Positions 21,259 through 32,377 of a stretch of DNA of 64,000 nt are shown piece after piece (the stretch's first letter is position 1; each line of letters begins with the position of its first letter). Source of the stretch: Microbotryum silenes-acaulis (Eukaryota; Basidiomycota; Microbotryomycetes; Microbotryales; Microbotryaceae); assembly GCA_003665825.1 (NCBI GenBank), contig QPFY01000001.1, positions 1,977,001 to 2,041,000 of the forward strand. Direction: 5' to 3'. A program made the position numbers and the translations under genes. The notes below the pieces were generated by a model. The model made no database searches. It was not told where the DNA came from and saw nothing but the letters and a program-made list of their open reading frames with translations.

Positions 21259-23511
21259 ATGTCTACAGGAGACCCTGGGTCCCCACTGCCGGCACCGCCA
21301 CCACCGGTGTCCGCCACCAGCGTCCAGCCACCCCGCGACCAGATCCCGATAAGCTTGAAGAAGACGCAAGTCACGGGCCCCGCCACCGCCGCACCCAACT
21401 ATGCCGCCGCTGCGAGTCAGATGGCGACTCAGTCACCTGAACAACAGCAACAACAACAACAGCGTGCCAAGGCTCTGGGCAGCCTCCTACAAGCCATGGG
21501 TGCTGTACCCGGAAACCGCATGGATCGTTGGGTCCAGGCCATCTACTTCGCCGAACTCTACCCCGTCGCCACCGCCACATCGCTGAAATTTTCGGCCTTG
21601 AACGCGAACCGGTCTGTCAAGAACATCTTTGATTACGCCCTTGAAGTGACTCTGTCTCACCAGAGCGCCTCGCGAGCGTCTCATGCCGACAAGACCGATC
21701 TCGTGGCCTGCGTCACGAGGCTGCTATCGCCGATCTCTCCTATCTGCTTTGAGCCTGGAGTTCCTCTGCCGGACCACCTTGCGGCCTATCAACCACAGAT
21801 CCTAGGCGTACAACATTCATCAATCCTGCGTAATGGGGCGGCTCACCATCGCGTTACGGTTGGGTTCGTCACCGGCGAGGCACGTGACTCCGCGCTTACG
21901 ACGCCCCCCGCTCTCACTTGGCGATCGGCGAAGGCCCGCTTCGCGAAATCTCACAGGTTCCACCATAACATGGTCGAGCTTCGAATCAACGTCGGTGTTC
22001 AAGGAGTGCCTTCCATGGACGCCATCATCAAATCGTTCCAATCACTAGTGCAGGACTTGTCAGGCAAGGGACATTCGTGCCAACTTGTGCAGGTTCTGCG
22101 CGTTATCAGCGTGGACAACGCCTCGGCCTTCGCCCACGTTGCCGGAGACTACTCGGCTTTCCTACACTTCGACGACGACTCCCTGTTCCAACGCCCTAAC
22201 ACGACCTTGAAAGAGATCCTACCTTCGAGAATCGGCCTTCCCACTCGAGGCATCCCGGTCACCGCCCTTCGCCATGACTATGAGAAGGAGGCGGCTTGCG
22301 GTAGGTGCCACTTCGTGGGTCACGTGGGAACCTGCGGATTGGATCAGGAGAGGAAGCGAAAGGAGGCTCACAACGGCAACAGCAACAGCAACAGCAACAG
22401 CAACAAGAACACCATCACCAACGACACCAACATTGTGGAGGCCGAGGTCCCCATTCCTGTGCCGGTTGTTAACAGGATCGCATCACAGAATCGCTTCGCC
22501 GAGCTCGAGGTCGAGGAGGGACAGGAGGAAGAGGTAACTGGCCAGAGCGGACAGGGGCCGGAGGAATCGGGGGAGGAGGACGCTGGTGATAAGGCGGATG
22601 ACGAGGACTCGGAGGACTCGGAGATGGAATCGGAGGCGACCGCGAAAACGGAGGTCATCAAAATTGAGAGCGAGGACGAGTCGGTTTTAGAGGACCGCAG
22701 AGGATCCGATGGAGAGGTGATTGATGAGGATGAGGTGATGGCGGATGGAAGGGGCGAAACAGAAGGCAAGGTGGCGACGGAGATGGAGGAAGAGGAGGTG
22801 GCGACGGAGGTGGACGATGTGGACGAGGCGGGGGGAGCGACGAACGCGGAGAATGCGGAAGCGACGGACTTAGGGGAGACGAACAGGCTGGACAATGACG
22901 ACGACAGCGACGCAACAGCAACCGCCGCCACCGCTTCCCGCGAATCGACACCCCACGAACCAACCCCACCTTTGTCACCCGGAACTCTCGCCAAGTCGCT
23001 ACGCGAGGGGGAGGAGTGGGACAGGATCAGAGCTAACTGGGTTGAGCAGGCACGACTCGAGCGGGACCAAAGCATCGAGAGGAGGCTCGACGCTGAAGCC
23101 CCTTTGGTGCGTCACAACTTTGCCACGTGGGATGAGGACGGTGAGATACGTTCCATCAACATCAGGGGGACCGCTGCGAAGTTCAAGAAGCCGGTGATGA
23201 AGAGGTCGCAGACTGCGGCGGACCTCAGTGACCCGAGTGACGAACCGACCGACGCCAAGCGAGTGATCATCAAAGGGAAGAGCCGCGTCGTTGTCAAGGA
23301 TGGAATAGAGGGGCGGAGGGTGACGAGGTCGATGTCGGCGGCGGCGGCGATGCCGGTTGGCGTGACGAAGGTGGACCGAGGGAAAGCAAAGGGGGTAGCC
23401 GAGGAGAAAAGATGGTCCGACCACGAGCCCGAGGACGATGTCCTGCCCGCCCTCCCCCTCTTTGAGGACGTCACCACCGCCAAGAGCGCCTCGACCTCAA
23501 CTACCCATTAA
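21259..23511 (+). CDS. LINE ORF1 protein (nucleic-acid-binding, Gag-like)
   Basis: 750-residue first ORF of the retrotransposon, without introns. ORF1 proteins of LINEs bind the element RNA and chaperone target-primed reverse transcription. The N-terminus is Pro/Ala/Gln-rich with a poly-Gln run. Residues about 75-330 form an ordered region ([40 protein letters not shown]). A single Cys/His cluster, [13 protein letters not shown], near residue 350 is the likely zinc knuckle, although its spacing differs from the classical CCHC. It is followed by an Asn/Ser repeat, a long acidic stretch (about 400-540) and a basic Arg/Lys-rich end. The stop overlaps the ORF2 start as TAATG. Assignment to ORF1 is by position and composition; I recognise no named fold. 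Confidence 0.85.
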   Translation: MSTGDPGSPLPAPPPPVSATSVQPPRDQIPISLKKTQVTGPATAAPNYAAAASQMATQSPEQQQQQQQRAKALGSLLQAMGAVPGNRMDRWVQAIYFAELYPVATATSLKFSALNANRSVKNIFDYALEVTLSHQSASRASHADKTDLVACVTRLLSPISPICFEPGVPLPDHLAAYQPQILGVQHSSILRNGAAHHRVTVGFVTGEARDSALTTPPALTWRSAKARFAKSHRFHHNMVELRINVGVQGVPSMDAIIKSFQSLVQDLSGKGHSCQLVQVLRVISVDNASAFAHVAGDYSAFLHFDDDSLFQRPNTTLKEILPSRIGLPTRGIPVTALRHDYEKEAACGRCHFVGHVGTCGLDQERKRKEAHNGNSNSNSNSNKNTITNDTNIVEAEVPIPVPVVNRIASQNRFAELEVEEGQEEEVTGQSGQGPEESGEEDAGDKADDEDSEDSEMESEATAKTEVIKIESEDESVLEDRRGSDGEVIDEDEVMADGRGETEGKVATEMEEEEVATEVDDVDEAGGATNAENAEATDLGETNRLDNDDDSDATATAATASRESTPHEPTPPLSPGTLAKSLREGEEWDRIRANWVEQARLERDQSIERRLDAEAPLVRHNFATWDEDGEIRSINIRGTAAKFKKPVMKRSQTAADLSDPSDEPTDAKRVIIKGKSRVVVKDGIEGRRVTRSMSAAAAMPVGVTKVDRGKAKGVAEEKRWSDHEPEDDVLPALPLFEDVTTAKSASTSTTH
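22377..22412 (+). repeat. AACAGC hexamer repeat coding Asn-Ser
   Basis: Six-base units (aacagc and variants) encode alternating Asn and Ser just after the Cys/His cluster of LINE ORF1. Likely slippage-prone. Confidence 0.75.
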
Positions 23512-26500
23512 TGATCAAGCACACCATCATCACCTGGAACGTGAGGAGGGGCATGGGGGTCCCGGAGAAACGACGCAACATTTACGCTTACCTATCCACT
23601 TTCAAAGCATCGGCCATTCTCGTACAAGAGCACTTCATCAGACCGCACCTCTGGCAACTCATCAAGGACGAGTACGAGGGCAAGCTCTTCATCAACCAAC
23701 ATTGTCTGACTCTGATTCCGGCTGACTCCCCCCTGATCGACGCCGAGCTCTTGCGCACCCACTCGGCACTCAACGGACGGATCCTGGTCACCTCCTTTCG
23801 TCTGCGGGGCGACACTAAAATTTTCGAAATGAACAACATCTACGCGCCCGTTGAACCAAAACAACGAGCAAAATTCTTTGACAAACTCTTATTTCACAAA
23901 ACACAGAAATCCCACGTCCGACTCCTTGGCGGCGATCTCAACGACTGCCCGCGCCCAGAAGTCGATCGGCGGAACCAAAGTCGGCGCGGCCACCACTGGC
24001 CGATCCTGATAGGCAAGCTCGACTCGGCCTACACGGACTGCATCCGCTACAAGCACCCCATCACCCCATCTTTCACTCGACCCAACCCCAATCGCAAGCG
24101 ACCCAACTCATTTTCCCGGCTTGATTACTTTCTCCTACAACGAACTCACCAGAAAAGGCTCGACCAGGCCTCGACGATCTACGACTACCCCAAGGATCTC
24201 TCCGATCACCGACCGGTCTTGATTGTGCTGGCTCTCTCAGACGATCTTGATGCGACTCTCCCACAGCTCAGCCTACCTACCACATCCAACCAACTACATC
24301 GAATTAATACCACAACCTTCAAGACGGTGGAATTTCAGCGGATGATGGAAGGATGGTTGGAAGGGGCAAGCGGGGAGGAACCGGTGGGGGAGCTCGAGGT
24401 CATTCTGGAGGCGTGCAGGGATAGGGGTGGTGAGCTGGCGAGGAGGCTGCATCGGGAGCGGTCGGAACGGATGAAGTATTTGGTGGGGAGGGTGCAGGAT
24501 CTGGAGGCGTTACCGATATGGAGGGACGAGGACACGGCAGAATGGACGAGGACGTCGGAGGAACTCAAGCGGGCGGTCGAGGAGCGCGCGCGCCTACTCC
24601 GGATCCGAGCCCACGTCCCCGAGATCGCTTCCGAGGAACGACTGTCGCGGCCGGTCCACTCCAAGCTCGCGGCGCGGAACTCGGATTCCAAGATCACAGC
24701 ACTGCGCTTGGCCAACGGAGAGCTAACGCATGACATTGATATTGCTCTTGACCACACGCAGGCGCATTTTCAGCGCCTCTACCACATCGAGCCTCGCGAC
24801 CCGGACCGCGTCGCTCGACTTCGGGACGAATTCCTCGCGCCGATCAGGGCGGCGCGGACTTGCGACGACCCGCGCTCGGATCCGCTCTTTCTGCGCCGAC
24901 TCTCGGAATCGCAGATCGACTTACTCCAGCGACCGATCACCGAGGACGAGGTCGTGGCCGCGATCGGGACGACGCACCCGGGGCGATCGCCGGGACCGTC
25001 GGGCGTGCCCTACGAACTGTACCAGACCGCACCCGAGGCGTGGGCCAAGGTGCTGACCAAGGCCTACAACGCGATGATCGAGCGAGGCTCACTCTCTCCC
25101 AAGCAGGGGCAGGGACTCGTGCGCCTGATTTACAAGCCCCACAAGAAACATGCCGATCGCGCCGACCTTTCGTCGTACCGGCCTATCACCCTGCGCGAGT
25201 GCGATTACAAGATCTTTACCAAGGTCTACGTCGCCCGACTCAACCACCTTCTGCCCGATCTCCTCCCGCCGCAGCAGCACGGATTCGTCAAGGACCGCCG
25301 ATCGGCCGACGCTGCGCTACACCTTCGTCTCCTGGTCGAGGAACTTGGTGCGCGCAGGACCGAGTTCCCCATGGCCGCGCTCTTGTCTCTTGACCAATCA
25401 TCCGCCTACGACCTCGTCGAGCATGACTGGATCTTTGCCATCTTCGACGCTCTGGGCGCTCCTGCCATCTTTCTTCGCGTGCTGAGGATGCTCTACTCGG
25501 GTGACTCGACCTCGGCTCGCTACATCATCAATGGGTTCCTGACGGCGCCGGTGCGACTGACGTGTGGGCTCGGCCAAGGGGACCCGGCGTCGTCATCGGT
25601 CTGGGACATCGTGTTTCAGCCGTTCCTGGATGCTCTACATCGTCGAAACATCGCGCTGAATCTTGCAATCCCTGCCCTTCATCCGTACCCACAGAGCCGC
25701 GCCATTACATCACTTGCATTTGCCGATGACGTTGTCGTCGCCGTCGCGGGCTTGGAGTCACTCAACTTGCTCGATGACCTGGCGCTCGACTGGAGGCATG
25801 CAACGAATGGCCGGCTCAACACGGATAAGACGGTCATCCTACCGATCGGACGCCGCTGGGACCCGGGGGAACGCCCGCTCGTCGTCAAGGCCGCAGGCGA
25901 GTCGCTCGAGTGGATCGGCCTCCCCTTCGACCCCAGCGGCGACACCGAACTCGCCTACGCGAATCTCATCGAACGCCTCGAGGCAACGCTGGAGGCGGTC
26001 CAGCATCGCTGGCTCACGCACCACACCCGTGCCTTTTACGTCAATCGGTACGCCATCCCCAAGATCCTGCACTTTCTTGCAGCCGACATCCCGCCTCCCG
26101 AAGTCGTCAAGAAGCTCGATGACATGCTCGTCGACTTCGTCCGTGGGGGCAAGGGCAGGACCAGCTACGGCAGAGACATCGTGTTCACAGCCAAGCTCAA
26201 GGGGGGACTGGGGGTGATCAGGATGCAGGACGTCGTGGACGCGGTTGCGGCACGGATCTGGGACGCTCTTCTCGGCGGTTCTGGCGCGATCTGGCAAGGA
26301 CTTGCGCGCGCGGCACTCCAGCGAGCTCAGCCCGACCTCGACCTGGCCACCGATCTCTGGCCACATCCATCCACTCCCATCCCGAACGACCTTCATCCCC
26401 GATGGCACGCCGCACTGGGCGTTCCGAAACATCACGACGCGCAGGTCAACCCGAGGGCCTTGACCACCGCGAACCTGCTCGCGCTGCCCACCCTGCTCGG

Positions 26501-27530
26501 CAGCCTCCACACCCCCATCAGAGGGAAACAGACCATCGAAGCGGTTCATGTACCTGACTACCTTCGTCTCCAGGGCTACCCGAAGGTGGCGGATCTCTAT
26601 CGGCGCGAGTTGTATGCGGGTGGGGGGTTTCACCTCTGGACGCCGCCGGCGGATGTGCTCGGCGACAACAGCGAGTACGATCGACGCGGGCTCCCACAGC
26701 GACTGGCAATCGCGGCCTGGTACCGGTTCACTGTCGATCGACACAAGAACACGCCCTTGGCGGCGGCGGTGGCGGCGGGACGGCTCAACGTGCCTCCCCG
26801 GATCGGCACCAGCGCACTGCTCGAGGCGATCCTCCCCAAGCCCGTGGCCCGCTTCGCAATGGAGCAGCGCCTTCCGGACCCGGTGCTTCCACAACAGGCG
26901 AGCCAGTACAAGCTGCTGAACATGGCTCGACCCTACACGATCCGTCGCATCCGCCGGGTCCTGAACGCGAAGGCCTTTACCAACACGCTCGGGCTCAAGG
27001 GACCACCGCAGCCAGACGATCTCAGGAGCTTCTGGAAGGCGGTCAACTCGAAGGCACTGACGGCGAGGGAGAGGGAAGTTTGGTTCAAGCTGATTCTCCG
27101 CTTCACCCCGACGCGCAAGCTGCAACACCAACAAAACTACGACACTTCTCCCGCGTGCCTCGTCTGCAAAGCGCCGGTGGACGACACCGACCACTACTTT
27201 TTCGACTGCGTTGACTCGCGGAACGTCTGGATCGCGGCAAGGGGCGTGCTCTGCGACGCACTCGGGTGCGACACGATCGAGGACGCCCAGTACACGACAC
27301 TGCAACGGCTCTTTGGCCTCCCCAAGCTCAAGGCCAAGCTCAGCGAACAGGAAGGCGCGGGCAGGACGATCGAGATCTTCACGGGGATGGTTTTGGAGAT
27401 GATCAGCAGTGGGAGATGGAGGATGCAGAAGCACGGGACGAGGATGGAAAGCGTGGAGAGGAGGAGGGTGGTACTGGAGGAGAGGATGAAGTTGAGGGCG
27501 GGAGGAGCAAGGGGCGGGCGAGGGCAGTAG
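23511..27530 (+). CDS. LINE ORF2: endonuclease and reverse transcriptase
   Basis: 1339-residue polyprotein that nicks target DNA and copies the element RNA at the nick. Residues about 1-240 are an exonuclease-endonuclease-phosphatase domain: [36 protein letters not shown] and SDHRPVLI hold the expected N, E, D and H residues. Reverse transcriptase spans about 430-760: [72 protein letters not shown] and the catalytic FADDVVVAV near residue 738. A C-terminal finger, [18 protein letters not shown], lies near 1215. No RNase H is visible. The ATG overlaps the ORF1 stop by one base. All key residues are intact. Confidence 0.95.
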   Translation: MIKHTIITWNVRRGMGVPEKRRNIYAYLSTFKASAILVQEHFIRPHLWQLIKDEYEGKLFINQHCLTLIPADSPLIDAELLRTHSALNGRILVTSFRLRGDTKIFEMNNIYAPVEPKQRAKFFDKLLFHKTQKSHVRLLGGDLNDCPRPEVDRRNQSRRGHHWPILIGKLDSAYTDCIRYKHPITPSFTRPNPNRKRPNSFSRLDYFLLQRTHQKRLDQASTIYDYPKDLSDHRPVLIVLALSDDLDATLPQLSLPTTSNQLHRINTTTFKTVEFQRMMEGWLEGASGEEPVGELEVILEACRDRGGELARRLHRERSERMKYLVGRVQDLEALPIWRDEDTAEWTRTSEELKRAVEERARLLRIRAHVPEIASEERLSRPVHSKLAARNSDSKITALRLANGELTHDIDIALDHTQAHFQRLYHIEPRDPDRVARLRDEFLAPIRAARTCDDPRSDPLFLRRLSESQIDLLQRPITEDEVVAAIGTTHPGRSPGPSGVPYELYQTAPEAWAKVLTKAYNAMIERGSLSPKQGQGLVRLIYKPHKKHADRADLSSYRPITLRECDYKIFTKVYVARLNHLLPDLLPPQQHGFVKDRRSADAALHLRLLVEELGARRTEFPMAALLSLDQSSAYDLVEHDWIFAIFDALGAPAIFLRVLRMLYSGDSTSARYIINGFLTAPVRLTCGLGQGDPASSSVWDIVFQPFLDALHRRNIALNLAIPALHPYPQSRAITSLAFADDVVVAVAGLESLNLLDDLALDWRHATNGRLNTDKTVILPIGRRWDPGERPLVVKAAGESLEWIGLPFDPSGDTELAYANLIERLEATLEAVQHRWLTHHTRAFYVNRYAIPKILHFLAADIPPPEVVKKLDDMLVDFVRGGKGRTSYGRDIVFTAKLKGGLGVIRMQDVVDAVAARIWDALLGGSGAIWQGLARAALQRAQPDLDLATDLWPHPSTPIPNDLHPRWHAALGVPKHHDAQVNPRALTTANLLALPTLLGSLHTPIRGKQTIEAVHVPDYLRLQGYPKVADLYRRELYAGGGFHLWTPPADVLGDNSEYDRRGLPQRLAIAAWYRFTVDRHKNTPLAAAVAAGRLNVPPRIGTSALLEAILPKPVARFAMEQRLPDPVLPQQASQYKLLNMARPYTIRRIRRVLNAKAFTNTLGLKGPPQPDDLRSFWKAVNSKALTAREREVWFKLILRFTPTRKLQHQQNYDTSPACLVCKAPVDDTDHYFFDCVDSRNVWIAARGVLCDALGCDTIEDAQYTTLQRLFGLPKLKAKLSEQEGAGRTIEIFTGMVLEMISSGRWRMQKHGTRMESVERRRVVLEERMKLRAGGARGGRGQ

Positions 27531-28170
27531 AGGCTGGGTTCGATTTCCCCCCACCATCCCACACACACACACACACACCACATCACACTTCCTCTTCCAA
27601 AACTGTATACTAAATATCTTGCTTTCATCTTTCATCTATTACAGGTCTGCTTTCGTTGCTCATGGACCGGCTCGCGATTTGGGATTGACTCGACGGTGGC
27701 TCGCGCTCTTTGGCTTCGGGGTTCTGAGTCAAGGGAGGGATCAGCAGACACAGGCAGAAAGTCGGCTTTGAGGGGCCAGGGACTGCTGAGGTGGAGGTTT
27801 TGAGGGACCTCCACCGCGTCTTGCTGTGACCGAGCATAGACTTGGGGCTTCGTGGGTCAGGGTAGTTGCGCAGTCGCTCTCCTGTCTTTGTCTCGACCGA
27901 GTTGGGAAGTGGGTGCGGGGTGGGCCTCTTGTCGTTAGTAAATCGTTTTATTACTCTTTCTCTCCTTCTCTCTCTCTCATTCGTCTCCTGAGGGGGAGCA
28001 ACCGCTTGGCTGGGGCACTTGAATCCCAAGTATCGGATTGGTGGACACCGGCCCGTTTCTCGCATCTTGCGGGCGGTTTGTGTTATCATCGTCGACTTCC
28101 ATCTAGTTTTTCCGTAGGCCAAATAGGGGGAACATGAACTGGGGGCAATATGATGAACAAGTTCTACGAA
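27531..28170 (+). other. LINE 3' UTR with conserved hairpin, splice-acceptor-like and B-box-like motifs
   Basis: Just after the ORF2 stop lies GGTTCGATTTCC, similar to a Pol III B box, then a CA repeat. At 27610-27652 a TATACTAA branch-like site, a pyrimidine tract and TTACAG form a perfect-looking 3' splice site. A 9-bp stem (GGTGGAGGT, 27790-27798, with ACCTCCACC, 27807-27815) encloses an 8-nt loop. The last 240 nt are the part most often found in other copies. Function of each is inferred. Confidence 0.6.
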
Positions 28171-28184
28171 AAAGAAAAACAAAG

Positions 28185-28422
28185 CTTGTCGTTAGTAAAT
28201 CGTTTTATTACTCTTTCTCTCCTTCTCTCTCTCTCATTCGTCTCCTGAGGGGGAGCAACCGCTTGGCTGGGGTACTTGAATCCCAAGTATCGGATTGGTG
28301 GACTTGGCCCGTTTCTCGCATCTTGCGGGCGGTTTGTGTTATCATCGTCGACTTCCATCTAGTTTTTCCGTAGGCGAATCAGGGGGAACAGGAATTGGGG
28401 GCAATATGATGAACAGTTTCTA

Positions 28423-28461
<39 letters not shown>
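28185..28461 (+). mobile_element. 5'-truncated LINE copy ending in A38
   Basis: Only the last 240 or so bases of the LINE, nearly identical to 27928-28167 of the full-length copy, then 38 uninterrupted A (28424-28461). It starts directly after the A-rich tail of the full-length element. High identity and the long pure tail indicate a recent insertion. Confidence 0.9.
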
Positions 28462-28462
<1 letters not shown>

Positions 28463-29421
28463 CGGCGCAGCGCTCTTTGCGCGCAGGGGTTTGACTTTCA
28501 CCCAACTGCTTGCCGTCGTTGCTTTATAACCTCTTTTAGCTCTTTTTGTAGCGGTCCCAGCCAGCCCGAAGGATTGCAATTTATGAGCCCCAGTCCCAAA
28601 AAAAATAAAATCACGTGACCTGTCTCAGCCATCTTCAACGATTGCAGTCTATGAGCCCCGGTAGAACAAAACAAAACACAAAGAATGCCGGTGCAAACCC
28701 GTGTAAACCTGCGAGAGAGCCCTCAGCTGCTGCAAAATATAGTACATGGTTTTACCTGCCGCTACACAGGCAAGATACACTCGCAAGTCGAGAGTCACTG
28801 CCATTCTATGGCAGCCTCTTCAGAAGTAGCTGGAGCACGCTCGAATCTGCTTGAAGGCCCCACTCGATATCGGTTCATGCCTTGGGATACTACCTCTTCG
28901 AGGACGGCGAGACATCAAAGCTGAAGAGGTGATTGATCACTCGACGCAGATTTGCCCACCGCGCAAACGTCGCCAACTCAACTCAACCATGGCCGATTCC
29001 CAAGGTCAGCCACCGGCCCCACCCTCTGCCACACTACCGGATCAAGTTGCCGTCCACCGCGTGGGAGTTGGCAACTTTGGATCCCATGATGCATCCGCAT
29101 TCCTGCGTGCTCGGGGCATGCCACAGATGAGTATACACATGATTCATATATCACGTTCCTCTGTAGACTCGTTTGATAGTCAGGATAACTCTCTAGTAAG
29201 CTGTGGCCCGTACGGTCACGACTCACTGGAGCAAGTAACCGCAGTGCTCAGTGGCTCTCCACTCCTGCGCTCCGGCCCAGTCCGAGGGATTTGCAGCGAA
29301 AGCGCCTGGCGAAGGCCGCCAGTTCACGTGACTTTCGGGTCACGCCGTGAGCGATCTCGAGAAGCGTCGACTCGCTGGCAACTGACGCTTCTGCAGCAGC
29401 ACTACTCGATCCTGAGACGCA
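28462..29421. other. Intergenic between LINE block 1 and QRI7
   Basis: 960 nt. Contains two degenerate direct copies of a GATTGCA..TATGAGCCCC sequence (28572 and 28640), each followed by an A-rich stretch. An ATG at 28989 in good context (CAACCATGG) opens a frame MADSQGQPPAPPSATL..., or, if a GTCAGC donor at 29005 is spliced, a different short frame. Neither yields a recognisable protein, so I do not call a gene. The QRI7 promoter should lie near the right end. Confidence 0.4.
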
Positions 29422-31104
29422 ATGGTACCGACCGAGCTTTACCGGCTGGTGATGAACCACCTCTTCAGATCTCAAGGACGTCACTCTATTCGTAATGTTC
29501 TCACCACATCATCGCCGCACCGAGCCTTGCATTCGACGTGCAGGAGAGGAACAACGGCCCCATCGCAAGCAACGACGCCGTCTTCCTCAGCCCCTCTTGA
29601 GCGACCCTTGTTGATCCTGGGCCTCGAGTCATCGGCCGACGATACCTGTGCAGCCGTCATCTCCTCCGACTCTGCATCGACGCAACCGCGCCTCTTGTCC
29701 AACATCGTCATCCGCCAGCCCAGTCACGAGCGGTTCGGCGGGATCCACCCACTTCATGCCCAACATGCCCATGCCCGCAACATGCCTACAGCGATCCAGC
29801 GAGCGCTCAAGGAAGCTCTTATCACATTGGAGGATTTGGATGGCATTGCGTTCACGAGGGGTCCAGGGATGATGGGCTGTTTGAGCGTCGCTTGTCACTC
29901 GGCCAAAGCGCTCGGTGCTGCAACAGCCAAACCGTTGATTGGGGTGCATCATATGGTACGTCGCATTGGTACTGCTTGGCTCTCAGTCAAACTTCATCAG
30001 ACTTATAACCAAATATACTAAGCTTTGTCTTTGTCTATTTTGCACAGCAAGCCCATGCTTTGACCCCTTTCTTGACCTCGGCGATCCCACCCCAGTTCCC
30101 TTTCCTCACGCTCCTACTTTCCGGTGGGCACACACTTTTGTTGTTCGCGTCTTCGGAAACCGAGTTCAAAATTTTGGCAACCACGCATGACGAGTCGATC
30201 GGGTAGGTCCCACCCCAAGTTTGAAGATGTCCAGTGAAAAGCGATGGGAGTCTGATCGACCTTTTTTTTTCTCGGCTTCTCACAGAGCTTCGCTCGATAA
30301 AGCTGCTCGAGACTTGGAGATCCCATGGTCCTTGGGCGCCGGGTCTCCCGGTGCCGCTCTAGAAGTTTTTGCATTCCCTCCCCGACCAAATCCAACAACA
30401 TCAACAAGAACTGAACTGACGACGTCACCAGACCAAGATCTAGGCCCCCCTCCGGGTGTGGTGCCCCATTTCTCGCAGCCTTTTCCCCGCCAACTGGCCT
30501 TCTCCTTCTCCGGTGCTCGCTCGCAACTGGATCGCATCATCGCCGAGGATCCGAGTATGGAAGAAGGGAGGAAGAGGCTCTTGGCCAGGTCGTTCATGCA
30601 AGCCACGGTCAAACAAGTCGAAGACAAGGTCGCGTTGGCTCTGGGCACGAAAGAGCCCCGGGGGATGCGCGACGTGAAGCACTTGGTCGTGAGCGGCGGA
30701 GTCGCGAGTAATTCGTATCTCCGGACAAGGTCAGTCAACTTCGCACAGAAGATGTTGTGCGGTCTGTGTGCTGATAAGTATTTTCTTGGGATCTTGACAG
30801 GTTGCGAGAGAAACTGGACGATTTGGATCGCCAAGATATCGAACTCGTCTTTCCGCCCCCTAGCTTATGCACGGGTCAGTCCGGACTCGATGCCATGAAC
30901 CTTGTTTTTCTGCTTCAGACGCTGATGCAACCGGAAAAAACTCCACTGCGGTGTCGTTGGCTTCACACTTCAGACAACGCGGCCATGATCGCCAACGTTG
31001 GCTTGTCCCGCTTACGGCGTGGCCGACTCGATCCGTTGGAAGTCATGCCGATCGCAAAGTGGAGCATTGAGGAGTGCGAGAAGGACTTCGAAGACAAGCA
31101 ATAG
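29422..31104 (+). CDS. QRI7: Mitochondrial tRNA N6-threonylcarbamoyladenosine synthase (Qri7/OSGEPL1)
   Basis: Transfers the threonylcarbamoyl group to A37 of ANN-decoding mitochondrial tRNAs. Exons 29422-29955, 30048-30202, 30286-30729, 30801-30874 and 30974-31104 give 445 residues. An Arg/Ser-rich leader (for example HSIRNVLTTSSPHRALH) fits mitochondrial import. The TsaD/Kae1/Qri7 fold follows: ILGLESSADDTCAAVI, HERFGGIHPLHAQHAHARNM, the metal-ligand segment GVHHMQAHALTPFL across the first intron, LLLSGGHTLLL, LDKAARDLEIP, HLVVSGGVASNSYLR and CTDNAAMIANVG. All family motifs are in order. A second in-frame ATG at 29452 would still keep the leader. It converges on YAH1, with 127 nt between the stops. 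Confidence 0.94.
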
Positions 31105-31231
31105 GGACTGTCGTTATGCAAAGCAGATGTCTCGATCGAATAACAGATGCAACGCGTGATCCTGTAGCGGGGACCAATTCGACCGTTTCCGTTTTATTCT
31201 TGATTCTACAACAGAGCAGTAGGCGCTGAAT

Positions 31232-32377
31232 CAATGAGGTGTCGGTTTGGAGCCTGTGAACACCATATGATCAGCTTTCTCAGAATGGGTCAGAATGGGT
31301 CAGAATGGGGCATGCGTTCAGGGACTGACCATCGACTCGGAGATTCCTCGTCGCGCTCGGCAACGTGATGGTTGTGCCGTCGAAATCTTTGGTCACTTTG
31401 ATCTGACATCCCAGGCGTGATCTGTGAGAATGCTGGGTCAGAAGCCAAGCTGGATCCTCGAGCACGGCGAGGTCTGGCCTGTCGAAGTGTAAGCAACGTA
31501 CGTATCTGTCAGGCCGAAAGCGAGATCTAGCATGTCATTCTGTTCGCCAGAGATGATTGAACGCATGTGGTCAGCACCTTGGTTCCTGCATAGACAGAAG
31601 AGGCGTTCGCAGGCGTACCTCGTCGTCAGAGGGCTCCTCGAGCTTGTCGTAGACGTCGTCCTCGAGTATGACGTGACATGTCGAACAGGCAACCGATTTC
31701 TCGCAGGCAGCTGTCAGTGCCATGAGGTTGATTCGCGAGGGATTCGGTGGACAGATTTGTGAGGGAAACGGACGAGGGAGAATGTGGTCAGCCATCCTAT
31801 AGTGTAGCGTGAGGCGTACGTGCGCTCAGAATGTACCTTCAATGTCGAGATCATATTCCCACGATATGTCGACAATGTCGTCGCCCTCATTGGCCTGCAC
31901 AGTCTCGATCTCTCCGTTGGGCTTCTTGAAGTGCAACGTGATGCTGCGGTCGTGGCAATGAGAAAAGAAGGTCAATTCCTGGGCAGTAAATTACAGTTCA
32001 CAGTGACTGAAGAGGATGAGAATGTTGTGACTTGCCCTTGCCCATCCTTGGGTCGGCCCTTTCCTCCATGCGAGGTTGCTGTGAGAATCAGATCCCCCTT
32101 GTTAGCGCAAAGCGCCGAGATCACGAGGACGTGCAGTACAAGTAAACGCACGTCGTGCGGCGTGGAAAGAGCGCGAAGAAGTGCCCCTGAAGAAGGTGGT
32201 GCGACTGCGATCGGCGACGGTGGCCGCGACGGTGGCCGCGACGAGGAGCGGGTGCGAAGTGGTTGCCGATCGGCTCAAGCACGACGAGGCGCGAACGATG
32301 ACGGTCGATGGTGCGACAGGATGGTGAGAGACGACGTTCGAGACGAGTTTCGAGCGAGGCAACAACGATCTCAGCAT
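31232..32377 (-). CDS. YAH1: Mitochondrial [2Fe-2S] ferredoxin (adrenodoxin, Yah1)
   Basis: Matrix electron carrier for iron-sulfur cluster assembly, heme A and ubiquinone synthesis. Exons 32377-32152, 32078-32036, 31943-31837, 31710-31619, 31539-31502, 31421-31330 and 31254-31232 give 206 residues with every phase matching. The leader is Arg/Ser-rich (LLPRSKLVSNVV, SRSFHAAR). The ferredoxin domain shows ITLHFKKPNGEIETVQANEG, IVDISWEYDLDIE, the cluster-binding ACEKSVACSTCHVIL, EEPSDDENDMLDLAFGLTDT, SRLGCQIKVTKDFDG and the end VDGSKPTPH. The four cluster cysteines are present. The intron after exon 2 starts GCAAGT, a GC-AG intron; using it is the way to keep DGQGITLHF in frame. Seven exons for 206 residues is notably intron-rich. 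Confidence 0.94.
31281..31310. repeat. Three tandem copies of CAGAATGGGT inside the last YAH1 intron
   Basis: A 10-bp unit repeated three times (last base of the third copy differs). It lies wholly within the intron between YAH1 exons 6 and 7. Confidence 0.8.

Larger units (their letters stand above)
21208..28184 (+). mobile_element. Full-length, apparently intact non-LTR retrotransposon (LINE)
   Basis: 5' UTR 21208-21258, ORF1 21259-23511, ORF2 23511-27530, 3' UTR about 27531-28170, then an A-rich tail (GAAAAAGAAAAACAAAG). The 5' end follows directly on the A18 tail of the preceding fragment. Both frames are free of stops and frameshifts and the key catalytic motifs are present, so the copy could be active. 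ORF2 has the endonuclease-reverse transcriptase-zinc finger order of an L1/Tad-type element. I see no RNase H domain. The 51-nt 5' UTR is short, so slight 5' truncation cannot be excluded. The 3' UTR is shared by three further good copies in this window. Confidence 0.9.

Noticed and set aside
22368..23075. 235-codon Ser-rich frame on the minus strand
   Set aside because: Mirror of the acidic region of LINE ORF1.
25839..27635. 598-codon open frame on the minus strand
   Set aside because: It lies antisense to LINE ORF2. Its openness follows from GC-rich codon usage on the other strand, and its composition (Arg, Val, Glu-rich without domains) is that of a shadow frame.
28851..29495. 214-codon plus-strand frame with an ATG at 28989
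   Set aside because: It overlaps the QRI7 start and shows no domain. Alternative splicing from 29005 gives only a short frame. Kept as a note under the intergenic entry.
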